A stretch of 64,000 bases of DNA from M3007 sp040397785 (GTDB taxonomy: Bacteria; Bacteroidota; Bacteroidia; Chitinophagales; Saprospiraceae): NCBI GenBank assembly GCA_040397785.1, contig JBBAVI010000005.1, positions 35,289 through 99,288 on the forward strand, given 5' to 3'. Numbering within the stretch: position 1 is the first letter of the stretch; every line of letters begins with the position of its first letter. The notes under the pieces are model-generated. The model saw only the letters and a list, made by a program, of their open reading frames with translations. It was not told the origin of the DNA and did not search any database. The position numbers and the translations under genes were made by a program. This document shows positions 36,825 to 45,466 of this stretch, piece after piece.

Positions 36825-36832
36825 TACCTTTG
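36825..36832 (+). promoter_or_regulatory. Predicted -7 promoter element for the WG-repeat gene
   Basis: TACCTTTG matches TAnnTTTG, 39 bases before the ATG at 36872. It overlaps the upstream TTG that could otherwise be read as a start, supporting the later ATG. Confidence 0.5.
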
Positions 36833-36871
36833 CAGGTGCAGTTGTTGTTTTCAATCAAATCATCCACCTCC

Positions 36872-37888
36872 ATGGCCTCCAGCCTTTTTAAAATCCGGCA
36901 ACATGGCCGCTTCGGATTTATAAATGCCGAAGCAGAAATTGTGATCGAGCCGCAGTATTTAGCCGTGGGGGAATTCCAGCAGGGCTTCTGTCCTGTGCGC
37001 TTTAATGACCAATGGGTACTGATGGACACCCTTGGCCGCGTATACCTGAAAAAATTGTACCGACAAATCATGCCCTTCGCGTACGAGCGCGCGCGGGTGC
37101 AAGTGGTGCAACGTTGGGGTTATGTGGATATGCGCGGCAACGAGGTCATTCAGGCACGTTTTGATGATGCAGGCGATTTTTCGGAAGGCTTGGCCTACGT
37201 GGGCATCCAAAACTTTTATGGTTTTATCAATCCGGCGGGCGATTTGGCCCTTCCGATGAAATACGAACAGGCCGGATCCTTCATGGGCGGCCTCGCGCCT
37301 GCGGGCAAACAGGGCAAATGCGGCTATATCGACCCTTCCGGCACATTTATGATTGATCCCGTTTGGGATATTTGCGCGGCTTTTCAAGGCTCCGTGGCCA
37401 AAGTAGAACACCAGTTTAAATGGGGTTTGATTGATCGCAGTGGCAAAGTGCTGCTGGAACCCCAATTTTTAATTACCCGCGATCCGGAACAAGGCATTTT
37501 TCACGATGGCATGGCCCTGGCGGTACGCGATGATAAGTATGGGTTTGTAAACCAGGAAGGCGCACTTGTGATCGAACCCACTTTCGATTTTGCGGGCAAT
37601 TTTGCCGAAAACCTGGCTTTGGTAGAAATCAATGGCGCCTGCGGGTACATGGATAAAACCGGTAAATTGGTGATTACGCCCCGGTTTGAAGACGCGGGCA
37701 GTTTTTCCGAAGGCTGGGCGCAAGTAAAAATCAATGGACGTTGGGGTTATATTGATCCTTCTGGCGCGCTGGTGTTGCCTGCGGTGTATGAGGCCGCCTC
37801 GGCTTTTCGTGGAGGCTTGGCTTTGGTAGTAGTGGAGGGTTGCTGGGCTTATATAAATCGGGAAGGGGTGGTGGTTTGGAAAGAATAG
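36872..37888 (+). CDS. WG-repeat protein
   Basis: A 338-residue protein built almost entirely from about ten WG repeats of ~33 residues, each with an aromatic-Gly-aromatic-Ile/Val-Asp/Asn start (FGFIN, WGYVD, YGFIN, CGYID, WGLID, YGFVN, CGYMD, WGYID, WAYIN) and a later F-x-E-G-x-A segment. There is no signal peptide from this start, so it is predicted to be cytoplasmic. WG repeats form beta structures used in protein binding; the partner is unknown. It ends near the mini-hairpin array and a bidirectional terminator. Confidence 0.85.
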   Translation: MASSLFKIRQHGRFGFINAEAEIVIEPQYLAVGEFQQGFCPVRFNDQWVLMDTLGRVYLKKLYRQIMPFAYERARVQVVQRWGYVDMRGNEVIQARFDDAGDFSEGLAYVGIQNFYGFINPAGDLALPMKYEQAGSFMGGLAPAGKQGKCGYIDPSGTFMIDPVWDICAAFQGSVAKVEHQFKWGLIDRSGKVLLEPQFLITRDPEQGIFHDGMALAVRDDKYGFVNQEGALVIEPTFDFAGNFAENLALVEINGACGYMDKTGKLVITPRFEDAGSFSEGWAQVKINGRWGYIDPSGALVLPAVYEAASAFRGGLALVVVEGCWAYINREGVVVWKE

Positions 37889-37907
37889 ATTTCCATCCTC
37901 GCTCGCG

Positions 37908-38002
37908 CGCGGTTCTACCGCGTGTGACCATCATTGGGGCTCTGCCCCTGGGTAAGGAAAACGGGTAGAACCCGATAGATCGAAACACGGGGTGGAACCC
38001 CG
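37908..38002. repeat. Array of four GC-rich mini-hairpins
   Basis: Four short perfect hairpins occur within 95 bases: CGCGG-TTCTA-CCGCG (37908-37922), GGGGC-TCT-GCCCC (37936-37948), CGGGT-AGA-ACCCG (37962-37974) and CGGGGT-GGA-ACCCCG (37988-38002). Stems are 5-6 bp and loops 3-5 bases. They lie in the otherwise empty gap between the convergent WG-repeat and TolC-like genes. The composition is far more GC-rich than neighbouring gaps, as expected of a dispersed genomic repeat. Confidence 0.6.
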
Positions 38003-38040
38003 CGCTAGCAAGTAGATTGGCACACAAGCGCGAGCAAAAT

Positions 38041-38080
38041 AAAAAAAACAGCATCGGAACCTTCCAATGCTGTTTTTTTT
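38041..38080. terminator. Bidirectional intrinsic terminator
   Basis: AAAAAAAACAGCAT pairs with ATGCTGTTTTTTTT, with an inner GGAA/TTCC extension, giving a T-tract on either strand. It serves the convergent WG-repeat gene and efflux operon. Confidence 0.9.
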
Positions 38081-38100
38081 AAACCATTTTTCAGAAAATC

Positions 38101-39534
38101 CTACTTCCAGCCGCCGCCCATTGAGCGATACAGGTTGATCCACACATTAAACTGCGCCGCTTTGGTTTCAATCAGTTCCATGCGCGATTCGAGGGCGTCG
38201 CGTTGGGTGAGTAAAACTTCGCCGTAATCGGCCCGGGCGCCCGTGAACAATTGGGTCGCAATGGAAACTGATTCACTGAGGTTTTGCACCTGGCGCTGTT
38301 TCAAGGCATAGCGGTTTTGCAGGTTATCCAAATTGGCCAATTGGTTGGTAACTTCGATGCAGGCATTCAAAATGGTCTGCTCATAGTGGTACACCGCCTG
38401 GGTTTGTTTGGCATTGGCCGTAAAATAGGCCGCTTTGATGGCGTTTTTATTCACCAGCGGCCCCACCAATTCACCCGCCAAACCCAATAACAGCGATTCG
38501 GGCAGTTTGAAAAAGAATCCAGGTGTTACGGCTTGATTCCCCAGTGCTGCCGTGAGCCGCAATCCAGGCAGGAAATTGGCGCGGGCCGATTTCACATCCA
38601 GTTTAGCAGCCGCGATTTCCAGTTCTGCCTGGCGAATGTCGGGTCGGTTGACCAACAGTTGAGCTGGCACACCCGCGCGGGTGGTATCGGGCAGTACATC
38701 GTTGAACGTCTGGACATTGCGTTGCACGGGTTGCGGAAAACGCCCGGTCAAAAAATTGATTCGGTTTTCGGCTTCTACGATGCTTTGCAAAAGATTGTAT
38801 TGCAAAGCCTGGTTTTTCAACAACTCTGCTTCGAAGCGTTTTACCGCCAACTCGGTTGCCCGGGCCGCTTCTTTTTGCAATTTAACAATCGATAGTGCCT
38901 TTTCCGTGAGTTGGATGTTGTTGCGCACGATTTCAAGTTGGTTGTCGAATGCCAACAATTCGTAATAGGCATGCGCAATTTCGGCCACCAATTGGGTCAC
39001 CATAAAATTCCGGCCTTCCTGCGTGGCTAAATACCGCAAAACAGCTGCCTGCCGCGCATTGCGCAACTTTTTCCAGATGTCGACCTCCCAGGATGCCTGC
39101 GCAGCGACCATAAAGTCGGGCACCGGATCGGGGAAGGCTTTGGTTTCCGACAAAGGAACGTTGTGCTCGGTTGCGCCGCGCACGGTGTACCGGCTCGCCT
39201 TGTCGACCCCCATGCCGCCGCCCAGCCGAACGAAGGGCAAGTATTCCCCTTTGCGGGCCAGGGCTTCGTTTTGTGCCACGGCAATTTCCTGCGTGAAAAT
39301 ATGAAGCTCCTGGTTGTTGCGTAAGGCGATGTCAATCAGGGCCTGCAACGCTGGGTCTATAAAATATGTCTGCCAGTTGATGTAGGCTGCTTGTGCGGTG
39401 TCTTTCGCGTTGGCAAACCCCTGGGGCGTGGTATTGTTTGCTGTTTTCTCTACCAGGGTCGGCACCTTACATGCTTGCACGAGCAAAAGCAACAAGATGC
39501 CGATTGGCAAATGATTAATGATTTTTTTCAACAT
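38101..39534 (-). CDS. RND efflux outer membrane channel (NodT/OprM-type lipoprotein)
   Basis: The 477-residue protein starts with a lipoprotein signal peptide (IGILLLLLVQAC, lipobox LVQAC). It has the two OEP/TolC repeats of NodT-family channels (SWEVDIWKKLRNARQAAVLRY as SWEVDIWKKLRNARQAA; later NRPDIRQAELEIAAAKLDVK). It would form a trimeric channel in the outer membrane that completes a tripartite pump with the two genes upstream. Its start overlaps the end of the RND pump gene by 20 bases, showing tight co-transcription. Confidence 0.95.
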   Translation of the reverse strand: MLKKIINHLPIGILLLLLVQACKVPTLVEKTANNTTPQGFANAKDTAQAAYINWQTYFIDPALQALIDIALRNNQELHIFTQEIAVAQNEALARKGEYLPFVRLGGGMGVDKASRYTVRGATEHNVPLSETKAFPDPVPDFMVAAQASWEVDIWKKLRNARQAAVLRYLATQEGRNFMVTQLVAEIAHAYYELLAFDNQLEIVRNNIQLTEKALSIVKLQKEAARATELAVKRFEAELLKNQALQYNLLQSIVEAENRINFLTGRFPQPVQRNVQTFNDVLPDTTRAGVPAQLLVNRPDIRQAELEIAAAKLDVKSARANFLPGLRLTAALGNQAVTPGFFFKLPESLLLGLAGELVGPLVNKNAIKAAYFTANAKQTQAVYHYEQTILNACIEVTNQLANLDNLQNRYALKQRQVQNLSESVSIATQLFTGARADYGEVLLTQRDALESRMELIETKAAQFNVWINLYRSMGGGWK

Positions 39535-42500
39535 GGTCTACATAATCTTCGGTTAACGGATCAAAGTTTTCATCACGGATCAATTTCCGGCCTGCTGCCA
39601 GACTGCCAAATACGTAATACAGTCCGGGTACAACAATTACCCCGAAAATGGTACCGAGCAACATGCCACCCAGTGCCGAAGCGCCGATGGTTTGGTTGCC
39701 AATGGCGCCGGGTCCTGTGGCGCCTACCAGCGGAATCAAACCTGCCACAAAGGCAAAGGAGGTCATTAGAATGGGTCGGAATCGAACTTTGGCGGCCTCA
39801 ATAGCGGCCTCCAGCACGGTGCTGCCTTTCTGGTGTTTTTGTACGGCAAATTCCACGATCAACACGGCGTTTTTACCTAAAAGGCCTACCAACATGATTA
39901 AACCCACCTGGGCATAAATGTCGTTGGAAAGTCCCATCCAATGCAAAAACAAGAAGGAGCCGAACACACCCGCGGGCAGGGAAAGGATCACGGCGAATGG
40001 CAGGAGGAAACTCTCGTATTGCGCCGCCAAAATCAGGTACACAAACACCAACACAATCAAGAAGATATACAACGCCTCGTTGCCCCGTTCAACTTCGTCT
40101 TTCGACAACCCACCCCAGTCAATGTCGTACCCACGCGGGAGGGTGTTTTTCGCAACCTCCTGGATGGCTTTGATGGCCTCGCCGCTGGAGTACCCTTTTG
40201 CAGGCGATCCGCTGATGGCCGAAGCGGTGTACAGGTTGTAGCGGGTAATCTCGTTCAAGCCCTGTTTTTTGACCATTTTCATGAAGGCCGAATAGGGCAC
40301 CATTTCGTCGCGGTTATTTTTGACATACAAATTCAAAATATCCTCCGGAAGTCGGCGATACTCGGGTGCGGCCTGTACATACACGGTAAAATATTGCCCA
40401 AATCGCACAAAACCCAGTTCGTAATTGGAGCCGATCAAGGTATTCAGGTTTTCCATGGCCTTGCCGATGGACACCCCTTTTTGCATGGCCAACTTGTTGT
40501 CGATCTCTAACTCATATTGTGGGTAATTGGAGGCGAAGAATGTAAACAGGCCCGACAACTCTTTTCGTTTGCGCAATTCGGCCATAAATTGTTCATTTAC
40601 AACGCCAAACTCCTTGTAATCGCCCGCATTGGTTTTGTCGAGTAACCGCAAGGTAAAGCCGCCCGCTGCACCATAACCGGGTACTGCCGGAGGCTGGAAA
40701 AACTCTACAGTAGCGCCGATATCCTTCGCGGCTTCTTCAAGTTCCTGAATGATCTGAGGCGCGGTTTTTTTCCGATCCGACCAGTTTTTCAGGTTAATCA
40801 AACAGGTTCCTGCATTGGAGCCGCGGCCTTCGGTCAAGATTTCATAACCCGCCAGCGAAGATACCGATTTTACGCCCTCTACTTTCTTGGCGATTTCCTG
40901 CAATTCGCGCGAAACCACATTGGTTTGTTCCAGCGTCGACCCTGGTGGCGTCTGGATAATCGCGTAAATCATCCCCTGGTCTTCCGCAGGTATAAAACCA
41001 GCCGGTAAGCGCAAGGAAATCCACCAAATGCCCAAACTGAACGCTACAAAGAGCAGCAGAGTTACGAGCAAACGGTTGGTAATCAACTGCAATAACCATA
41101 CATACTTCCCGGTCAAACGCTCAAAACTTCGGTTAAACCAGCCTAAAAATATCGTCAACGGCGTTTTTCGCTTGGGTTTCCCATAGTTGTTTTTTAACAA
41201 CATGGCACACAATACCGGCGTGAGGGTAAGCGCAATTAGCCCGGAAAGGATGATGGCACTCGCCATTGTGATGGAAAATTGCCGGTAAAATATGCCCACC
41301 GGACCCGACATAAAGGCTACCGGGATAAATACCGCCGCCATCACCAGCGTGATCGCAATAATGGCCCCGCTAATTTCGCGCACCACCTTAAGGGTGGCCT
41401 GATAGGGCGACAGGTGCTCCTCCTCCATCTTGGCATGCACAGCTTCCACCACCACAATCGCATTATCGACCACAATACCGATGGCCAAAACCAGGGCAAA
41501 TAAGGTGATCAAATTGATCGTGAGTCCAAACAATTGCATCACCATAAAGGTACCGACCAGCGAAACCGGCACCGCCAGCGTCGGGATGAGGGTCGAACGC
41601 CAATCCCCCAAAAAGATAAACACCACCAAAGCCACTAAAAGGAAGGCCTCTAGCAAGGTATGCAACACTTTGTCGATCGAAGCATTCAGGAAGTCGGATA
41701 CGTCATAGTTGATCTCGTAATCCATGCCCGGTGGAAAACTCGTTTCTTTCAGTTCTGCCAGTTTCTTTTTAGTGTCGGCAATAACCTCCTGCGCATTACT
41801 ACCATAATTCTGCTTCAACATGATGGATGCCGACGGTCGACCATCTAAATTGGAGTAAATGTCATAAAACTCGCTGCCCAGTTCCACTTCGGCAATGTCT
41901 TTCAGGTAAAGCAATTCGCCTTTGGCGTTGGACCGAACGATAATGTTCTGGTATTGTTCGGGGGTGTTATACCGCCCGACATAGGTCAACACATATTCCA
42001 GTGCTTCTGATCGTTTGCCCGAGCTTTGGCCCAGTCGCCCCGGAGAACCGATGACGCTTTGATCGCTCAGGGCCTCCATCACCTCATCGGTGCCGATGTT
42101 ATAGGCGCGCATGCGGTCGGGTTTCAACCAAATACGCATGGAGTATCGGCGGCTACCCAGAATTTTTACCTTACCCATCCCTTTTACCCGCTGCAACTCC
42201 TTGACCATGTTGATGTTGGCGAAGTTATAGAGGAATTTTTCGTCGGCCGTGGTATCCTTGCTGAACAGGTTTACGTACATCAACATACTCGGCTGGAGGA
42301 AGTTAACCACCACGCCTTCACGTTGTACCAGGGGCGGGAGGCGGTTCATCACCGTTTCGATCCGGTTTTTCACGTTCACCGTGGCGATATTGGGGTCTAC
42401 ATCCAGGTTAAATACAATCTGGATGGAAGCTTCGCCAGCGCTTGTGGCATCCGAAATCATATAGCGCATACCCGGTACGCCATTGATGGCCTGTTCTATG

Positions 42501-42691
42501 GGAATGAGCACTGAATTCACCAGTACATCGGCGCTGGCACCGGGATAGGCGGTTTCCACGAGTACAAGCGGTGGGGCAATTTGTGGAAACTGCGCGGTGG
42601 GCAGGGTCGTGATAGCCAGCCCACCCATTAATAAGATCAGAACCGATACAACGATTGCGAGTACCGGCCTGTGGATAAATTGTTCAAACAT
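39515..42691 (-). CDS. RND efflux pump inner membrane transporter (HAE1, AcrB-like)
   Basis: A full-length 1058-residue hydrophobe/amphiphile efflux RND pump. It has the N-terminal FIHRPVLAIVVSVLILLMGG, the TM4 proton-relay motif in GIVVDNAIVVVEAVHAK (the second Asp of AcrB is Asn here), GDWRSTLIPTLAVPVSL, and the C-terminal half LILAAQYESFLLPFAVILS and GLLGKNAVLIVEFA. It forms a trimer that exports drugs or other amphiphiles using proton motive force. The adaptor lies 12 bases upstream and the channel overlaps downstream. Confidence 0.97.
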   Translation of the reverse strand: MFEQFIHRPVLAIVVSVLILLMGGLAITTLPTAQFPQIAPPLVLVETAYPGASADVLVNSVLIPIEQAINGVPGMRYMISDATSAGEASIQIVFNLDVDPNIATVNVKNRIETVMNRLPPLVQREGVVVNFLQPSMLMYVNLFSKDTTADEKFLYNFANINMVKELQRVKGMGKVKILGSRRYSMRIWLKPDRMRAYNIGTDEVMEALSDQSVIGSPGRLGQSSGKRSEALEYVLTYVGRYNTPEQYQNIIVRSNAKGELLYLKDIAEVELGSEFYDIYSNLDGRPSASIMLKQNYGSNAQEVIADTKKKLAELKETSFPPGMDYEINYDVSDFLNASIDKVLHTLLEAFLLVALVVFIFLGDWRSTLIPTLAVPVSLVGTFMVMQLFGLTINLITLFALVLAIGIVVDNAIVVVEAVHAKMEEEHLSPYQATLKVVREISGAIIAITLVMAAVFIPVAFMSGPVGIFYRQFSITMASAIILSGLIALTLTPVLCAMLLKNNYGKPKRKTPLTIFLGWFNRSFERLTGKYVWLLQLITNRLLVTLLLFVAFSLGIWWISLRLPAGFIPAEDQGMIYAIIQTPPGSTLEQTNVVSRELQEIAKKVEGVKSVSSLAGYEILTEGRGSNAGTCLINLKNWSDRKKTAPQIIQELEEAAKDIGATVEFFQPPAVPGYGAAGGFTLRLLDKTNAGDYKEFGVVNEQFMAELRKRKELSGLFTFFASNYPQYELEIDNKLAMQKGVSIGKAMENLNTLIGSNYELGFVRFGQYFTVYVQAAPEYRRLPEDILNLYVKNNRDEMVPYSAFMKMVKKQGLNEITRYNLYTASAISGSPAKGYSSGEAIKAIQEVAKNTLPRGYDIDWGGLSKDEVERGNEALYIFLIVLVFVYLILAAQYESFLLPFAVILSLPAGVFGSFLFLHWMGLSNDIYAQVGLIMLVGLLGKNAVLIVEFAVQKHQKGSTVLEAAIEAAKVRFRPILMTSFAFVAGLIPLVGATGPGAIGNQTIGASALGGMLLGTIFGVIVVPGLYYVFGSLAAGRKLIRDENFDPLTEDYVDHVEKNH

Positions 42692-42703
42692 AGCGGATTG
42701 GGT

Positions 42704-43792
42704 TTATTCAGAGAAAACCTTTAGATGAGCAAGCACTTGCTGGGGATCCTGATAGACGTATTGGATTTTCACCCCATCTTTCACTTTGCGCAAACCTTCG
42801 AGCAAGATCATGTCTGTTTCGGCGAGCCCTTTGCCAACTACAAAAATATCAGGCATTTCAGCCGTGATTTCTATGGGCGTTAAATGCACGCCGCCTTCTT
42901 TATCTATGACAAACACATACCGTTTGTCCAAAATCTCGAATGTTGCTTTTTGTGGAATTAAAATGGCGTTTTTGATGGGTTTTTCCATGATAATATTGCC
43001 GGTTTCGCCGTGTCGCAGCAATCTTTTGGGGTTTTGAAATGTGGCGCGGAACGCAATATTTCCGGTTTCGTTGTTGAACTCCCCTTCAATCGTTTCCACG
43101 ACTCCGGTGTATTCAAACACCTCGTTGTTGGCCATCCTCAGTTTTACTTTTTGTTGCCCACCTTGCTGGGTATGCATTTTGTAGTTCAGGTATTCCTGTT
43201 CCGGCACATTAAAATACACCCACATTTTGCTGTTGTCCGACAAAGAAGTAAACAGTGCGCCTTCATCCAACAAACTGCCTTCCCGCACAAACAAGCGGTC
43301 CATGATGCCTTCAAAAGGTGCCCGGATTTCGGTAAAACCCAGGTGTACCTGGGCCAGTTTCATTTCTGATTTTGCGATATCAAACTTGGCTTTCACCATG
43401 GCCAATTCGTTTTTTGAAACGACATTGTTATCTGCCAGTAATTTGGTGTTTTGATACTCTATTTCGGCAACCTGCGCTTCGGCTTGCGCTTTTTGAAATT
43501 CCGCCTCATACAAGGCGGGCAGGATTTGGAACATTTTTTGGCCTTTTTTAACAAACTGACCTTCATCCACGTAAATGTGCTCCAGGTACCCTTTTTCAAG
43601 GGCCCGCAACTCAATATTGCGGATGGATTTGATTTGACACACATAATCGGCGCTGATTACCGTGTCTTTTTTTAGCGGACTAGTTACCTGGAATTTAGCT
43701 TCCGTAACCGTTTCTGCTTTTTCTGTTTCATTGCTGCAGCTGGCGCTAAAAAACAATACGCCCAAGCCTATGAGCAGGAACATTCTGTTCAT
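42704..43792 (-). CDS. RND efflux periplasmic adaptor (membrane fusion protein)
   Basis: From the ATG at 43792 the protein is 362 residues with a lipoprotein signal peptide (MFLLIGLGVLFFSASC). The frame continues upstream to 43888, but that would bury the signal. It shows the lipoyl/hairpin domain (IRNIELRALEKGYLEHIYVDEG, cited as YLEHIYVDEGQFVKKGQ), an alpha-hairpin (EFQKAQAEAQVAEIEYQNTK), and beta-barrel and membrane-proximal domains (VREGSLLDEGALFTSL, ILIPQKATFEI). It bridges the pump and the outer membrane channel. Confidence 0.94.
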   Translation of the reverse strand: MNRMFLLIGLGVLFFSASCSNETEKAETVTEAKFQVTSPLKKDTVISADYVCQIKSIRNIELRALEKGYLEHIYVDEGQFVKKGQKMFQILPALYEAEFQKAQAEAQVAEIEYQNTKLLADNNVVSKNELAMVKAKFDIAKSEMKLAQVHLGFTEIRAPFEGIMDRLFVREGSLLDEGALFTSLSDNSKMWVYFNVPEQEYLNYKMHTQQGGQQKVKLRMANNEVFEYTGVVETIEGEFNNETGNIAFRATFQNPKRLLRHGETGNIIMEKPIKNAILIPQKATFEILDKRYVFVIDKEGGVHLTPIEITAEMPDIFVVGKGLAETDMILLEGLRKVKDGVKIQYVYQDPQQVLAHLKVFSE

Positions 43793-43953
43793 AAAGTTAA
43801 AATTTTGAATTGATTTACAGGAATTTACGCGTAGAAAATGGATGACGCGCGTATGTGAATGCTTGATAAGCAAGTTTACCCGCCGCACAAAGTGGACAGG
43901 AAAGCAGTTGCATTACAAATCAAGCATGGAAAGTGGACGCAGCAATGTGCCTG

Positions 43954-44376
43954 CTACAAGCGCAGGACGCGTAATCGAAGAAATACAGGAAGGGCGCTGC
44001 TGCTTCGGAAGCCATCAGGTAATATTAAGGCACCGCAACGCGGAAATCGAATCGGCTGAAGTGCCGAAAACGGGGGTAAAACGTAACTTTTTGGAAAAGA
44101 CTTGTGCTTCGGACTTTTATGAACGGAGCCTTCATTGTCGGGATCCTCATCGTTTTCAAAAAATAAAAAAAACTGGCCAGCAACATTTGAATCAGCAGCG
44201 CCCCCTATCGGGGCTTCCAACACGCACGACTCCATTGCTTCCTGCCTGATAACCTGTCCACTGGTAAAACCCGGGACAGGCGCACAAACGCCGGAAGCCT
44301 GCACCCATCCGGCAAACGAAAGGTGAATTGCTATTACTGCTAGTAAGATATTGACGCTTTGCCGCATTTTTTTCAT
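43954..44376 (-). CDS. Small secreted protein at the head of the efflux operon
   Basis: This 140-residue protein starts with a signal peptide (VNILLAVIAIHLSFAGWVQA) and has no domain I recognise; the rest has four cysteines and a basic C-terminus. It is accepted as a gene because a -7 element lies directly upstream and it precedes the adaptor gene by 161 bases on the same strand with no other promoter visible. It may be an efflux-associated periplasmic factor, but this is inference. Confidence 0.5.
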   Translation of the reverse strand: MKKMRQSVNILLAVIAIHLSFAGWVQASGVCAPVPGFTSGQVIRQEAMESCVLEAPIGGAADSNVAGQFFLFFENDEDPDNEGSVHKSPKHKSFPKSYVLPPFSALQPIRFPRCGALILPDGFRSSSALPVFLRLRVLRL

Positions 44377-44383
44377 TAAAGCG

Positions 44384-44391
44384 CAAAACTA
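44384..44391 (-). promoter_or_regulatory. Predicted -7 promoter element of the efflux operon
   Basis: The minus strand reads TAGTTTTG (TAnnTTTG), only 7 bases upstream of the ATG at 44376, implying a very short leader unless the internal ATG at 44367 is used. Confidence 0.45.
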
Positions 44392-44454
44392 TCCCCCTGC
44401 CCACAAACGAATGTGATCCTATTGTAAGTTAACAAGTTTTTAACATGGAAGTCC

Positions 44455-44628
44455 TTGGACCTCGTATTGCTATCAGCGCTGGGCGTACCCGTTTTATAAA
44501 AACAATATGGTGTGCAGCACGACACAATTTTGTCGTTGGAGGTAGGTGCATTGCCAAGTGGTACGTATTTTCTGAGCGTACACACGGAAGCGGGGGTATT
44601 AACCCAAAAAGTAGCTGTGTTGCATTAA
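44455..44628 (+). pseudogene. Degenerate T9SS sorting-domain remnant (copy A)
   Basis: In the frame from 44455 the translation runs LDLVLLSALGVPVL, stop, KQYGVQHDTILSLEVG and on to LPSGTYFLSVHTEAG and QKVAVLH, ending at TAA. It is parallel to copy B at 45281-45466 but a CAA codon has become TAA. No upstream part of the parent gene survives. The region 44377-44826 has no other gene. Confidence 0.7.
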
Positions 44629-44712
44629 TTCTGATCAGGAATGCGATAAAGTATCCAGTTGCTCCCGATTCAACATCTCGTATTTACCCGCCAATTGCTT
44701 GGCAAATTCTAA
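44625..44712 (-). pseudogene. Remnant of the 3' end of a membrane glycosyltransferase gene (copy A)
   Basis: The minus strand encodes WILYRIPDQN followed by a stop, matching WLLYRISEQD at the end of the gene at 45463. Before an internal deletion of ~45 bases it reads FAKQLAGKYEMLNREQL, matching LAKQWAGKNPMLNWEQL. It overlaps the stop of the T9SS remnant exactly as in copy B, so the two came as one convergent block. Confidence 0.7.
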
Positions 44713-44826
44713 AATAAATAATAAAAAGCGGAAGGACACTGGCCTACATCGGTGGGTGCGCTCCAACCATAACCAACAACTTACGTAAGTTTACAACTTC
44801 TCGACGATTCAATTGGAGGCGCTCAT

Positions 44827-45237
44827 TCATCGCCCCCCTTCCGTAACACCTAATTGCTGCATTAAATCACGAACGGATATACCACGAATCTGTGCCAATT
44901 CTATCAAATATTTCATTCGTTGCAAATTGGCCTTTTCTAAGCGATCAGACATGTTTATAAGTTGCACAAGCTCTGCATCCTCAATGGTTTTTAATTGCCT
45001 TTTTTTAATCAATTCCCTGTATTCAACCCAAAAGCCTTCAGAGAAACCAGTGTTGTTTATTTTTTGAAGCAAGACTTCTTCTTTGTTTTTATGCAACTTT
45101 TTCTCAGACGGCAAGGCAGGTTCCGACCATTTCTCCAATACACGTTCCACCAATTGATTCAGCTCAATGCCTGTTCGATTTGCCTGTTCGCGCAAACGCT
45201 TTTCTAAACGTGGATTTATATTAATAATGATTGACAT
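44827..45237 (-). CDS. Ribbon-helix-helix-type protein, orphan antitoxin-like
   Basis: The 136-residue protein opens with a short ribbon-helix-helix-like segment (IININPRLEKRLREQANRTG, ending at IELNQLVERVL), typical of antitoxin DNA-binding domains. A helical C-terminal part follows (GFSEGFWVEYRELIKKRQ, then RMKYLIELAQIRGISVRDLM). Related proteins are frequent in Bacteroidota and Cyanobacteria, often with a nuclease-type partner. No toxin is adjacent; the flanks are the two degenerate copies of a duplicated block. It may have arrived with the event that split them. Confidence 0.7.
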   Translation of the reverse strand: MSIIININPRLEKRLREQANRTGIELNQLVERVLEKWSEPALPSEKKLHKNKEEVLLQKINNTGFSEGFWVEYRELIKKRQLKTIEDAELVQLINMSDRLEKANLQRMKYLIELAQIRGISVRDLMQQLGVTEGGR

Positions 45238-45280
45238 GATTTTTTAATTTAACGGTGCAAATTAAGATTTTTTGATTGAA

Positions 45281-45466
45281 AACCCAAACTCATTGGACCT
45301 CGAATTGGTATCAGCGTCGGGGGGGCCTGTCCTGCAAAAACAGTATGGAATGCAGCACGATGCAATTTTGTCGTTGGAAGTAAGTGCATTGCCGAGTGGT
45401 ACGTATTTCCTGAGCGTACACACGGAAGCGGGCGTTTTTACACAAAAAGTAGCTGTGTTGCATTAA
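45281..45466 (+). pseudogene. T9SS sorting-domain remnant (copy B)
   Basis: The frame encodes NPNSLDLELVSASGGPVLQ and, further on, LEVSALPSGTYFLSVHTEAG and QKVAVLH, the complete end of a type A T9SS sorting domain beginning at its NPN motif. There is no protein in front of it for the domain to sort: an ATG at 45272 gives only 64 residues without a signal peptide. The stop overlaps the stop of the convergent glycosyltransferase gene. Confidence 0.7.

Noticed and set aside
36872..37888. Possible DGR target in the WG-repeat protein
   Set aside because: Its internal repeats are ordinary protein repeats with changes in all codon positions, and there is no second copy to compare.
44445..44640. A functional short protein in copy A of the T9SS tail
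   Set aside because: There is an in-frame stop, no usable start or signal peptide, and the whole stretch is explained as a degenerate duplicate.
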